Source of the DNA: Granulicella pectinivorans
Lineage (GTDB): Bacteria; Acidobacteriota; Terriglobia; Terriglobales; Acidobacteriaceae
DNA length: 64,000 nucleotides
Direction: 5' to 3'
Assembly: GCF_900114625.1 (NCBI RefSeq)
Contig: NZ_FOZL01000001.1
Location: 2,542,001 to 2,606,000, forward strand
Below the pieces are notes generated by a model. The model searched no databases, was not told the DNA's origin, and was given only the letters and a program-made list of their open reading frames with translations. This document shows, piece by piece, positions 1-8,967 of the stretch (its first letter is position 1; each line of letters begins with the position of its first letter). Both the position numbers and the translations under genes were made by a program.

Positions 1-383
1 CGATTCGTTATACGCCGTTTGGGGGCGTGATTGAAGTTGAACTGAGCGATCTCGATGAACGTGAGGCCACCTCGGTTCAGATCCGATCTCGCGCTCTCAA
101 AATTTCAGTAAGAGATGCTGGACCAGGGATTCCTCTGGATCATCTCTCGCACATATTCCGGCCTTTTTATCGCGTCGACATGGCAAGATCGGAGAGCTCG
201 GGCGGATTTGGTGTCGGTTTGGCGATCGCCGAGCGGGCGGTGCATCTCCATGGTGGAAAGATCATGGCAAGCAATCGTGCCACAGGAGGGCTCGATGTCC
301 AAATTATTCTACCGACCTCTATTGAGAACGCGGATGATGAAGTCTCCTCTTATCACCTCTTCGGCGAAGGCAAGTCCACCTAA
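1..383 (+). CDS. Sensor histidine kinase, C-terminal fragment (cut by left edge)
   Basis: This is the ATP-binding end of a membrane two-component sensor kinase; the start lies outside the window. The open frame runs from base 3. It shows the end of the N box (RYTPFGG), the G1 box (DAGPGIP), the F box (IFRPFYR) and the G2 box (GGFGVGLAIAERAV), followed by the usual final strands. This box order is typical of EnvZ/CpxA-type kinases, in which the domain phosphorylates a His in the missing upstream part. The frame ends with a TAA at 381-383 after a short tail of about 20 residues that is not conserved. No partner regulator follows downstream, so it probably lies to the left. The stimulus cannot be inferred. 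Confidence 0.9.
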   Translation, partial: IRYTPFGGVIEVELSDLDEREATSVQIRSRALKISVRDAGPGIPLDHLSHIFRPFYRVDMARSESSGGFGVGLAIAERAVHLHGGKIMASNRATGGLDVQIILPTSIENADDEVSSYHLFGEGKST

Positions 384-1562
384 CAATTCGTCACCGCTGC
401 TTGAGCTTCACACTGTTTGTACGACGTGGATGGGGTACTTGGCATTCCTCGGGATTCCAAGTACCGGTTCGGCATGCCTTGGATGCAACTGCAAATCGTG
501 ACTGCAAGCAGTTCATCTGAAGCATTTTCGCTATGCTACAGTTGGTGCCCCCTTGATTCCGAGTCGACCGCTTGGCGCCGGAGTCATTTCTCCGACTGGC
601 GGTGAAGAGCAAAGTCTAGCCGGTCAGCCCTCTGACATGTTGCTTCAGAGTTCGACCAACCTAATAGTCCATTCTTGGACGCCTCATCCAAGTGTGCAGC
701 CTAGACCAGGATGAGTGTCAGATCTAGCTAAAACGCGCAGGAAGGAATGGTAGCGATGTCTGTTTTATGTTGATTCAGGCATCAGTGCCGGACATCTGCG
801 CGTATCTGTAAGCCATCTGGAAGCTTGCCGGGAGACATTGATGCCGTCACGATCACGTATTAGTCACCTTGCTCGTGCGCTCTACAAGGCGAGAACATCT
901 GAAGGATCTCACGCGTTCAGGCACTTCTCTGGTGACCACGATGGGCTTTCATTGCGGTGTGCACACGGTATGCCCGGAAAGTGCGATGCATATTCGCGGC
1001 GCGTCCTGTTTGCAATAGGCGCGGATGCACACGCTGCTGCCGCTGGATGACTGCCTCCATGAGTTCCAGCCTACGAGCCCCAGGCTCACCCGCTTCTCCC
1101 TTTACCGATGTCTGACACATCATGGCGTAAGCCGTATGTCTGAGGTCGAGGGCGATCCCCCTCGCAAGAAGAACTTTGGCACATATCCTTTGCCCGGTCA
1201 CTCGGGGCACGCATCCCGAAGGGGCGCACAGTTGCGCTGTTCCCAAGTCGCGTCCTAACCGCGTTGCCAGAAAGACGAAGTTATTGGAGTGGAGACCCAG
1301 AGCCTGTCAGCGGAAGAGTCAGAAATCCGGCGGGAGCGGTACGCGATTTCTGAACGCGGAGCACAAGGGCGTAGCAGTACAGGCGCAGTGGCCGAGTGAC
1401 CGTGCAAGGAGGTAAAGTGCAACGGCTCCAGATACAGCTCTACATCGTTCGATAACAGTGGCCCGTACTGCGCATGTGAGCAAGGCGCCCTGAGGTATTA
1501 CCTTGAACGCTACCGCTGGAACCCCCCGGGCTGTGTCGGCTCTTGTCCAGCGGTATATCCGC
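384..1562. other. About 1.2 kb with no recognisable gene
   Basis: Open frames exist on both strands (for example 917-1246 minus and 1319-1600 minus), but none gives a protein that looks real. They are Arg- and His-rich, lack a convincing ribosome binding site and overlap one another. No tRNA- or transposase-like signal was seen. A hairpin at 434-465 is the only clear structure. The stretch may be a gene relic too decayed to read. Confidence 0.5.
434..465. repeat. Inverted repeat, possible hairpin
   Basis: Arms GGTACTTGG (434-442) and CCAAGTACC (457-465) pair perfectly over 9 bp around a 14-base loop. No T-run follows on either strand, so it is not a classic intrinsic terminator. It lies about 50 bp after the sensor kinase stop and could still mark the end of that transcript. 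Confidence 0.35.
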
Positions 1563-2252
1563 TCAGACACCAGAGGCATATCCATGAAGGAAGCAATCAA
1601 TCGCTTCCTTTACCCTTTGTCGCATCTCCACCTTCGTTGGTGCCGGTCTGGAGCGGAGTTCCATTCCGAAATGAAACTCCGGGATGACAAGGTCGAAGAA
1701 CTGGCGCGCGGCGACATCCGCATTCATCTTCCGCAACCTCCCCCTCTTCACTTGCTCTCCAAGATAGGACGCAAGGGCAGCCTGCACCCGTTCCGGACCT
1801 TGGGAATAAAAGGATTCGACGATGTTGGGGAAGCGTCCTTTCTCCATCACCAAGATACGGTGAAGCGAAAGTGATTGGGGAGCAAGCAGCAAGGACAGAC
1901 CGAGTTCCCCGAAGGCGGTAAGTGCCTTTTCCGGTGCGTCCTCAAACAGGAGAACTGAGTTCAGTTCCCCCTTTAGAAGCTCTGTCCGGCGAAGCAGTAC
2001 CCTCTCAAAGAGTTCTTCCTTGGTGGGGAAGTGGCGATAAAAAGTCTCCGTGGATGCATGGGCCTGTTTGGCGATCTCCCCCATGCTCGTCGCATCGAAC
2101 CCCTTTTCCATAAAGACCCTGGTTGCTGCATCGAGCAGCCGGTCAAGGAGCAATTCTGTGCGAAGCGCCGTCTTCGACCGTTCCGGCGCTTTTTTCGTAG
2201 GTGTTTTCTTCATCATGATATTCACGCTACCGATCCCTGCAACTTTCTTCAA
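1563..2252 (-). CDS. TetR/AcrR-family repressor of the adjacent efflux operon
   Basis: A 229-aa TetR-type regulator. After a Lys-rich N-terminus of about 30 residues comes the helix-turn-helix domain (residues about 33-80), with the family signature around FDATSMGEIAKQAHASTETF and YRHFPTKEELF. The C-terminal half is an all-helical ligand and dimerisation domain of the AefR-like kind. The start at 2252 is preceded by a GAGG-type site; an internal Met-Met pair 12 residues in is a weaker choice. A 9-3-9 palindrome lies 25 bp upstream of the start, and a near-identical copy lies before the divergent efflux genes, so the protein probably represses itself and the pump and is released by a pump substrate. 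The ligand is unknown. Confidence 0.92.
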   Translation of the reverse strand: MKKVAGIGSVNIMMKKTPTKKAPERSKTALRTELLLDRLLDAATRVFMEKGFDATSMGEIAKQAHASTETFYRHFPTKEELFERVLLRRTELLKGELNSVLLFEDAPEKALTAFGELGLSLLLAPQSLSLHRILVMEKGRFPNIVESFYSQGPERVQAALASYLGEQVKRGRLRKMNADVAARQFFDLVIPEFHFGMELRSRPAPTKVEMRQRVKEAIDCFLHGYASGV

Positions 2253-2276
2253 TGTCGTAAACTCACCCTCAACTTT

Positions 2277-2297
2277 CGAAACGAATGTTTCGCTTCG
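2277..2297. promoter_or_regulatory. TetR operator, copy 1 (autoregulatory)
   Basis: Left arm CGAAACGAA (2277-2285), spacer TGT, right arm TTCGCTTCG (2289-2297). The arms are inverted repeats with one mismatch. The site lies directly upstream of the repressor start at 2252 and matches copy 2 at 2980-3000 in 20 of 21 positions. Two copies at the two ends of the divergent region are strong evidence for a shared operator. Confidence 0.8.
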
Positions 2298-2698
2298 TAT
2301 TTATCTCTATTGCAAAGCCCGTCACAGTGCGGAGCCATCCGGAGGTCTTCATCATCTCTCGAACACAGGCTATATTTCTCCTGCAGCAGACTTTCACTGC
2401 AGTTGTCTTGAATGGTATCTTTAGCGCGCTTGCGGTGTTTCTGGCCTTTCGGTACATGACAATCGTCCCACTATCCGGCCACCCCGGCCTCATCGTGGAC
2501 TCGATCTTCCAGATCTTCATCGCAACACTCATGAGCATACTGCCGCCATCCATCCTTACCGCGAAATAGATGCTCTTAAGGCGGGACCTGACAACGGCCA
2601 AGACCACGACGGCTAGAATCCTCCCTCATGCACTCTCGACGGCCTTCGCTGTCTGTTTGATCAGTTTCATGGTCTACAGTTCGCCATGCCGATACTGA
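2285..2698 (+). pseudogene. Small integral membrane protein broken by an in-frame stop
   Basis: The plus frame here is hydrophobic and protein-like over about 135 codons: one membrane segment around FTAVVLNGIFSALAVFLAF, a loop with PLSGHPGLIVDSIF, a second segment, and a third after the stop around AFAVCLISFMVYS. A TAG at 2567-2569 interrupts it, and the frame continues from an ATG at 2570 to a TGA at 2696-2698. The layout resembles a widespread family of small bacterial membrane proteins with two to four helices and a PLWG/PLSG-like loop; this is from memory and approximate. The apparent start at 2285 lies inside operator copy 1, so the true start is uncertain. It could also be two very small genes. 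Confidence 0.4.
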
Positions 2699-2979
2699 TT
2701 GCCCCTTCACTTCCATTCTGGAATATGCTTCTTCTCAAATGCCTTTAAGGTATGGCGATCGGCCTTGCGGTGACCTCCCTTCGCGGTTGCCGCCGTGCTG
2801 CGCGTACCCGGTCGCGGTGCTTGAACTGCGGCGACCATCGAGCAAAAGTGAAGAAAATAGTCAACATCCAACTCCTCTAAGTCTAGCTACTGCACTTCTT
2901 ACGAACTTTTTCCTCCTCATTCGCACAAACTGGGTGATTCTCTGAAACTTTCACCGACCTCACGAATCTATCTTAAAAC

Positions 2980-3000
2980 CGAAACGAATGTTTCGTTTCG
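2980..3000. promoter_or_regulatory. TetR operator, copy 2 (efflux operon)
   Basis: Arms CGAAACGAA (2980-2988) and TTCGTTTCG (2992-3000) are perfect inverted repeats around TGT. The site ends 47 bp before the first gene of the efflux operon. It is nearly identical to the copy in front of the TetR gene. Confidence 0.85.
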
Positions 3001-3047
3001 TTAATGGCCGGTCCGAAATGACTTCCGATCGTTAGCAAAGGAAAAAC

Positions 3048-3857
3048 ATGAAGGTTTTGGTCTTCTCGGTAGCACTTGGTGCAATATCGCTTATTACCGG
3101 CTCATTGAGCGCACAGTCCGGGGTCATGGTTGCGGAACAACTTCCGCAGTCCAGTTCGTCGCAACCAATGCAGTTCAGTGAGCTTGTGATGCCGAGCAAG
3201 TCTCAGGATCTCCCCGATGCACCTCAAGCCACTCCTATGAACTCGGGCGGCCCATTGCATCCACCCGGTATGGGGCCGGGACCACTCTTGCCGCAGACGT
3301 TTCACGACAAGTTCATGGCATTTGCTATGACAACAGTTGGTCCGCGTGCCTTGGTCGGCCCAGCGTTTCCAGCGGCGATCCGCATGGCAAACCCTCCGAA
3401 TCATTTCCCTCGCGAATGGAGGCAAGGGGCCGAAGCCTTTGGGAGGGACTACGGCGACCAGCTCGCGACGTTCGCCACGTTGCAGACGGGCAGGTTCGTT
3501 GCCGGCGCGGCCTTGCATGAGGACTTTCGCTACCACCCGTCAACGAGCATCAATTTCTTCATGCGCGCAGGTCATGCCCTCACGTACACCTTTGTGGACC
3601 AGTCTGACAGAGGACATGTTCGCCCGGCGATTGCGAATTTCGCTGGTCTCGCGGCTGGAGGGTATGTAGGAATGTCCTATCTTCCCACAGGGTTCAATGA
3701 TGTAACTCATGCCGATCAGCGCATCGTGTTTCAACTCTCACGTCTCGTTGGCAGCAACATCGGCGCAGAGTTCGCCCCGGACATCTTCCACTTTCTGGCT
3801 CAACATCACTTCCCGACTCCCAAGATTCCAATTCCTGAGTGGTGGGTCAAGCGATAG
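3048..3857 (+). CDS. Exported protein of unknown function, first gene of efflux operon
   Basis: A 269-aa protein with a signal peptide (cleavage expected after LSAQ, near residue 23), a Pro-rich linker containing DLPDAPQATP, and a globular part from about residue 80. The globular part has short hydrophobic turns, such as IANFAGLAAGGYVGMSYL, that could sit in a membrane or barrel. Similar exported proteins with a PDAPQ-like stretch are common in acidobacteria, usually without assigned function. An AGCAAAGGAAAAAC stretch provides the ribosome site. The gene lies between the TetR operator and the EmrB-type gene (51 bp gap), so it is probably co-transcribed. It may be an accessory outer-membrane or periplasmic protein of the pump, which is inference only. 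Confidence 0.75.
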   Translation: MKVLVFSVALGAISLITGSLSAQSGVMVAEQLPQSSSSQPMQFSELVMPSKSQDLPDAPQATPMNSGGPLHPPGMGPGPLLPQTFHDKFMAFAMTTVGPRALVGPAFPAAIRMANPPNHFPREWRQGAEAFGRDYGDQLATFATLQTGRFVAGAALHEDFRYHPSTSINFFMRAGHALTYTFVDQSDRGHVRPAIANFAGLAAGGYVGMSYLPTGFNDVTHADQRIVFQLSRLVGSNIGAEFAPDIFHFLAQHHFPTPKIPIPEWWVKR

Positions 3858-3908
3858 TCCTGTGATTTGCCTTTACCCTATTCGCGCTCGTTGGAGCGAA
3901 GGAGCAGT

Positions 3909-5483
3909 ATGAGCGATCTCGAGACACAGCCCTGGGTTCCCAAGCACAACCCATGGCTCATAGCAATCACGGTAAGCCTAGCGACCTTCATGGAGGTATT
4001 GGATACCTCCGTCGCAAACGTTGCGTTGCCCCACATTGCGGGTTCGTTCGGTGCAAGTCAGGACGAATCGACCTGGGTGTTGACCTCCTATCTCGTCTCG
4101 AACGCAGTCATCCTTCCGATTGCCGCTTATTTGTCGACCTTGCTGGGGCGCAAGCGGTTTTATATGATCTGCGTCGCGCTCTTCGGGGTCAGCTCTCTTC
4201 TCTGCGGGCTTGCACCAACTTTACCGCTGCTGCTTTTCTTCCGGGTTCTACAGGGGCTAGGCGGCGGCGGCCTTGGCCCCTCGGAGCAATCGATCCTCGC
4301 GGACACCTTTTCTCCCGCTAAGCGTGGACAAGCCTTTGCTCTCTATGGTCTTGCCATCGTGATGGCCCCTACCATCGGGCCCACTGTCGGCGGGTGGATC
4401 ACGGACAACTTCGATTGGCGATGGATATTCTTCATCAACCTACCAGTCGTCGTGCTCTCCCTTTATCTGACCAACCGGCTCGTTGAAGATACCCCGACCA
4501 TCGAGCGGGAGGTCAAGGAGGCCCGCAGCGGCAAGTTTCGCGTCGATTACATCGGCTTCAGCCTTCTTGCCCTTACCTTCGGTTGCCTGGAAGTGGTACT
4601 TGACAAGGGACAGGAGGACGACTGGTTCAGCTCTCCCTTCATCGTCGCCTTCATTGCCATCTCGGCAATATCTTTCATCTCGGTCATCTTCTGGGAACTA
4701 TGGATGGCACGTACAAAGCAACGGCCAATCCTGGACTTGACACTGTTCAAGAACCGCACCTTCGCCCTTTCGGTTGGCATGATGTTCGTTCTGGGGGGAA
4801 CTCTATACGGAGTCAACACGCTGCTTCCGCAGCTCCTGCAAAACCTGATGCACTATACGGCGGAGCAGTCGGGCATCACCCTTGGCTCCGGTGGTCTTGC
4901 AACCTTGCTGTGTATGCCGCTCGTCGGTTTCCTCGTCGGGAAGGTGGACCCTCGCAAGCTAATCTCGGTCGGTTTCATCCTGACCGCTGCTGGCCTTTTT
5001 AACATGAGCGGAATCGATCTCCAGATGAGCATGGGCTACGCCGCAAAGCTCCGTTTTATGCAGTCGCTTGGCTTTGGCTTCCTGTTCATTCCGATCAGCA
5101 CGATGTCCTACGTGGGAGTTGCTGCGGATAAGAACAACGATGTTGCAGGCATGACGAATCTTGCACGCAATATCGGCGGCTCATGCGGGACGGCGTTTTT
5201 CACTACCTTGCTGGTGCGCCATGAACAGCTCCATCAGAACGTGCTTGTCCGTCATGCCGTTCGTAGCAATGTGTTCTTCAACAATCGTATGAACCAACTG
5301 ATCCAGTCCCATGGCGAGCATGGGGCTCTGCAGCAGATGTACCGCAGTGTTCAGCAGCAGGCGAGTCTTCTCTCCTACTTGGACGTTATCTATTTATTCG
5401 CCTTCGCTTGCACCATCATGATTCCCGTTGCCTTCCTGATGAAGAAGGCACCGTCCGGCGGCGGCGAAGTGGTCATGCACTAA
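3909..5483 (+). CDS. DHA2-family drug:H+ antiporter, EmrB/QacA type
   Basis: A 524-aa inner-membrane pump of the 14-helix DHA2 branch of the major facilitator superfamily. The N-terminal motif LDTSVANVALPHIAGS and the helix-5 motif region (APTIGPTVGGWITDNFDW) are clear, as is the Gly-rich RVLQGLGGGGLGPSEQS segment. The start at 3909 follows a GAAGGAGCAGT ribosome site; the longer open frame to 3867 adds 14 residues without support. With the TolC-type and HlyD-type genes behind it, it should form an EmrAB-TolC-like tripartite pump that exports hydrophobic drugs or toxic compounds across both membranes. Expression is probably controlled by the TetR protein at 1563-2252. The substrate is unknown. 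Confidence 0.95.
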   Translation: MSDLETQPWVPKHNPWLIAITVSLATFMEVLDTSVANVALPHIAGSFGASQDESTWVLTSYLVSNAVILPIAAYLSTLLGRKRFYMICVALFGVSSLLCGLAPTLPLLLFFRVLQGLGGGGLGPSEQSILADTFSPAKRGQAFALYGLAIVMAPTIGPTVGGWITDNFDWRWIFFINLPVVVLSLYLTNRLVEDTPTIEREVKEARSGKFRVDYIGFSLLALTFGCLEVVLDKGQEDDWFSSPFIVAFIAISAISFISVIFWELWMARTKQRPILDLTLFKNRTFALSVGMMFVLGGTLYGVNTLLPQLLQNLMHYTAEQSGITLGSGGLATLLCMPLVGFLVGKVDPRKLISVGFILTAAGLFNMSGIDLQMSMGYAAKLRFMQSLGFGFLFIPISTMSYVGVAADKNNDVAGMTNLARNIGGSCGTAFFTTLLVRHEQLHQNVLVRHAVRSNVFFNNRMNQLIQSHGEHGALQQMYRSVQQQASLLSYLDVIYLFAFACTIMIPVAFLMKKAPSGGGEVVMH

Positions 5484-5497
5484 AGAGAGGGATTTCT

Positions 5498-7054
5498 ATG
5501 AATAATCCATATCGTAAGACTGTCCCATTCATCCGTTTACGACTTCTCTTGCTTGGAGTTGTTGCCTGGACATTCGGTCCGGCGTTGATGTCGGCACAGC
5601 AAGGGCAGTCGCAGGGCCCGAAGGCGCAGCAGGTTCAGCTCTCAGGCTTTCCTCAAGGCAATAACTCTGCTTCGCTTCAGCAGTCCGCTTCGCCGAGCAC
5701 GACCTCTAGCGTCAATACGATTAACACCACCGTTCAGGTGCAGGGAGCCTACCAGGGAAGCGTTCTTGGGCCTGTGTCCGGTGATGGCCCGGTCTCTCTC
5801 ACCTTCGCGGAAGCGATTCGGCGTGGTCTGCAATACAACCTCGGCACATTGGACTCTTCTGCTTCGTTGAAGCAGGCACGCGCACAGCGGCTAAGCGCTC
5901 TCAGCCAGATGTTGCCGAACATCTACGCCACTCTCTTGGAGAGCGGCGCGAAGACCGATCTGCAGACGCAGGGTCTCAGCAGTGGAGTCTTTGGCGGAGG
6001 CGCGGTGCTGCCGACGGTCGTGGGTCCTTACCACTACTACAGCGCAGAGGTGAATCTGTCGGAGGAGTTCAGCTTTACATCGCTTCATAACCTGCGTTCC
6101 GCTGACGATGCCCGACAGGCGGCACTCATGAACGGTCGCGACGCACGAGAGATGGTGGTGCTGGCAGTGAGCGGCTCTTACCTGCGGGTGCTGGCTACGC
6201 AGGCTCTTGTAGCGTCTCAGGAAGCACAGGTGGAGTACGCGAAGGTCTCGTACAAGCAGGCGCAAGATCAGATGGAGGCAGGCACCAAGGCGCAGATCGA
6301 CGCCAACCGCAGTCTTGTCGAGTTGCAATCGCAGCAACAGAGGCTCACCTCGGATAAGGCTCAGTTGGCTAAAGAACAGATGTCGCTCGCTCGCGTGATA
6401 GGCCTCCCATTAGACCGTCAACTCGTACTCTCGGAGACGCTTCCAACTTCGGCGCCGGAACTACCTGGCGTGGACTCTGCCGTGAAGGAAGGTCTGGATC
6501 ATCGCGCCGACTTGATGGCGGCGGGCCTCCAGGTGAAAGCGGCGCAGCAGGCGCTCAACGCTTCCAAGTCGGAATATCTGCCATCCTTTTCCGTCAACGG
6601 CAGCTACGGCTTGCAGGGCGTGAATCCGAATAAGGGGGCCAATGTCTTTCAGGCGACCGCAACCCTGAATATTCCTATCTGGTCCAGCGGTCGCGTGCGA
6701 TCTGATGTTCAGCAGGCAGACGCGGCAGTGGACCAGCGCAAGTCCGAATTTGCCGACAAAAAGGGCGTCGTCGAACATGACGTCCGAACGGCACTGTTGG
6801 ATCTAAACGTCGCCGCAGAGCAGGTCAAGGTTGCGGAGAGTAATCGCCAACTCGCATTGAGCACCCTGAAGCAGTCCCAGGACCGATTTGCCGCCGGAGT
6901 CACGACCTCGGTCGAAGTTGTGCAGTCACAAGAAAGCCTGGGTTCGGCTGAACTGGATTACATCAATGGGCTCTTCTCGCTCAACGTTGGTCGAATCAAT
7001 CTTGCTCGAGCAACCGGGCAGGCTGAGGCCGTTGTTCCCACCCTTATTCAGTAA
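5498..7054 (+). CDS. TolC-family outer membrane efflux channel
   Basis: A 518-aa outer-membrane factor. After a signal peptide (ends near LMSAQQ) and a low-complexity Gln/Ser linker comes the channel: two repeats of the OEP type with long coiled helices (for example SYLRVLATQALVASQEAQVEYAK and the matching second-half helix AAEQVKVAESNRQLALSTL) separated by beta strands such as YLPSFSVNGSYGL. ATG 5498 is chosen because AGAGAGGG lies 6 to 8 bases upstream, and it starts 14 bp after the pump stop. It should provide the exit duct for the EmrB/EmrA-type proteins on either side. The repeat layout is standard for the family and nothing in the sequence is odd. Confidence 0.93.
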   Translation: MNNPYRKTVPFIRLRLLLLGVVAWTFGPALMSAQQGQSQGPKAQQVQLSGFPQGNNSASLQQSASPSTTSSVNTINTTVQVQGAYQGSVLGPVSGDGPVSLTFAEAIRRGLQYNLGTLDSSASLKQARAQRLSALSQMLPNIYATLLESGAKTDLQTQGLSSGVFGGGAVLPTVVGPYHYYSAEVNLSEEFSFTSLHNLRSADDARQAALMNGRDAREMVVLAVSGSYLRVLATQALVASQEAQVEYAKVSYKQAQDQMEAGTKAQIDANRSLVELQSQQQRLTSDKAQLAKEQMSLARVIGLPLDRQLVLSETLPTSAPELPGVDSAVKEGLDHRADLMAAGLQVKAAQQALNASKSEYLPSFSVNGSYGLQGVNPNKGANVFQATATLNIPIWSSGRVRSDVQQADAAVDQRKSEFADKKGVVEHDVRTALLDLNVAAEQVKVAESNRQLALSTLKQSQDRFAAGVTTSVEVVQSQESLGSAELDYINGLFSLNVGRINLARATGQAEAVVPTLIQ

Positions 7055-7082
7055 CCGAATCTACACGGAGAGGAAGTCTATT

Positions 7083-8324
7083 ATGCCGACACAAACGGAA
7101 GAGACGAAAGATCAGCACCAGGACAGCGCTCATGACGCAAATGCTCCAGTCGATCCAGCCAAGAAGCGGAGAAAGATGTTCGGTGTCGCACTGATCGCGT
7201 TCTTTGTTATCGTCGGGTGCATTGGCTGGTTCCTTTACTCCGGCACCTATGAATCGACGGATGATGCAGAGGTAGACGCTCACCTGAATCCTGTCGCCGC
7301 GCGGGTGCAAGGGACAGTAACTAAGGTGTACGTCGAGGACAACCAGGTCGTACAGGCCGGCCAGCCTCTCGTCGATCTCGATCCGAATGATGTTACGGTT
7401 GCACTCGCTCAGGCGCAGGCCAACTACGATCAGGCCGTCGCTCAACTGAACGCACAGAACCCCAACGTACCGATCACCCAGGCGACCAACGCCAGCGACA
7501 TCGCCTCGCAGCAGGCCGAGGTGCAGAATGCGGAAGCTGCCCTCAGCGCAGCCAAGAGTGACTATGAGAGCGCCGTTGCAAAGCTGCGTCAGGCCGAGGC
7601 GACAAATCAGAAGAGCCAATCCGATCTCGTCCGGTATAAGCAACTGCTTGATAAGCAGGAGATTGCCCACTCGGACTACGACCAGTATTCATCGACGGCA
7701 CGGTCACAAGAAGCTGCCGTCAATGCGGCTGCCGCCTCTGCGGACTCTTACAAGAAGGTCATTCAGCAACGCGAGGCACAGGTTGTTCAGCAGCGTGCCA
7801 AGTACCAGCAGACGACCGCGAACGCTCCCCGTCAAGTTGAGATCAAGCATGCCACTGTTGCTGGCAATGCGGCGGCGGTCGAGTCTTCCAAAGCGCAGTT
7901 GGAGCAGGCAAAGCTGAATCTAGCCTACTGCCATGTTGTGGCTCCCGTCGCCGGCATCGTCATGCAGCGGAGCGCAGAGGTAGGCCAGCGCGTTGCTGCC
8001 GGCGTTCAGTTACTCATGGTGGCACAGGTTGATTCGCCCTGGGTCACAGCGAACTTCAAGGAGACACAACTTCGCAAGATGCATCCCGGACAAAGTGTAA
8101 CCGTGAAAGTGGATGCTTTGGAACGGTCTTTCAACGGAACGGTGGAAAGCATTGCAGCCTCGACCGGCGACCGTGCAAGCGTGTTGCCTGCGGAAAACGC
8201 CACCGGCAACTATGTGAAGGTCGTGCAACGCCTTCCTGTACGAATTCGATTTCTGCCCAATCAAGACGGTCTGGACAAAGTTCGTCCCGGTATGTCCGTA
8301 GAGCCAACCGTTCACTTCAAATAG
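7083..8324 (+). CDS. HlyD/EmrA-family periplasmic adaptor
   Basis: A 413-aa membrane-fusion protein, last gene of the efflux operon. It has a short cytoplasmic N-terminus, one membrane segment (about residues 37-57, MFGVALIAFFVIVGCIGWFL), a lipoyl-like half with the motif ESTDDAEVDAHL and VAARVQGTV, a long coiled-coil hairpin rich in Ala, Gln and Glu (residues about 105-255), the second lipoyl half (VVAPVAGIVMQRSAEVGQRV) and a beta-barrel end. ATG 7083 follows ACGGAGAGGAAG. The protein should bridge the EmrB-type pump and the TolC-type channel. A short dyad (ATAGGT/ACCTAT) follows the stop but is too weak to call a terminator. Confidence 0.94.
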   Translation: MPTQTEETKDQHQDSAHDANAPVDPAKKRRKMFGVALIAFFVIVGCIGWFLYSGTYESTDDAEVDAHLNPVAARVQGTVTKVYVEDNQVVQAGQPLVDLDPNDVTVALAQAQANYDQAVAQLNAQNPNVPITQATNASDIASQQAEVQNAEAALSAAKSDYESAVAKLRQAEATNQKSQSDLVRYKQLLDKQEIAHSDYDQYSSTARSQEAAVNAAAASADSYKKVIQQREAQVVQQRAKYQQTTANAPRQVEIKHATVAGNAAAVESSKAQLEQAKLNLAYCHVVAPVAGIVMQRSAEVGQRVAAGVQLLMVAQVDSPWVTANFKETQLRKMHPGQSVTVKVDALERSFNGTVESIAASTGDRASVLPAENATGNYVKVVQRLPVRIRFLPNQDGLDKVRPGMSVEPTVHFK

Positions 8325-8967
8325 GTTAGCCACCTATCGTCAATGAGCTGTGTCCTAAGAGAACTACGCTAGCTGTTCGTCTACTTCCAATCGCTTGTTT
8401 CTTCCGAGCCACATTGACCAGACCCGATAGCTCACGCAATGGCACTCTGAAACCATCGCTCTATCGCCTGAGCGCAGAGGAACCCGGCCAACTCCGACGT
8501 CACCCGTACAACATTCGATACGTGGGTGTACGATCCCAACTTCGAAGGCTTCGGCTCGGAGATACGCGCCGACCTTCGTGTGGGTTTCCTGACTCAACTC
8601 TCGACGGAGTATTACCGGAGCCCTAGTCCGATTGGCATTTCTGCCAGCCCAGAGAGGGCATCACGCGGCAGCCTGTATATCAGTGGGAGAATCAGGTGCG
8701 CGTTCAGAGCGCCTGCAATAAAATGCTGGCGGTGGATAAGGGGGTGAAATCTGGGCCCCAAACCGAACGACCATTCTCCGTAATGATGGAGCTCTGATGG
8801 ACGTAGCCGCTACACCGATCGGAGTGATCAAGTTTGGCGGATCGGTGGGCGATGCGGTCAGGCGAAAGATCTTCTTGCCCATGGCAAGTTCTTCTGATGA
8901 CTCGAAAAGTCAATGACTGAAAGCAGGCTCGGTTGCACAATCACCTTGAGTTCGGAATGAGGAGTCT
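8325..8967. other. Intergenic region with a possible gene relic
   Basis: There is no intact gene. From 8472 a plus-frame stretch without a start codon reads as plausible protein (RNPANSDVTRTTFDTWVYDP, then NFEGFGSEIRADLRVGFLTQ and LSTEYYRSP) and then loses its protein-like character near 8630. I could not assign it to a family. It may be a fragment of a decayed gene. No promoter or RNA was recognised. Confidence 0.3.

Noticed and set aside
838..1246. Overlapping short frames in the ORF-poor region
   Set aside because: No start signals and no protein-like pattern in any frame.
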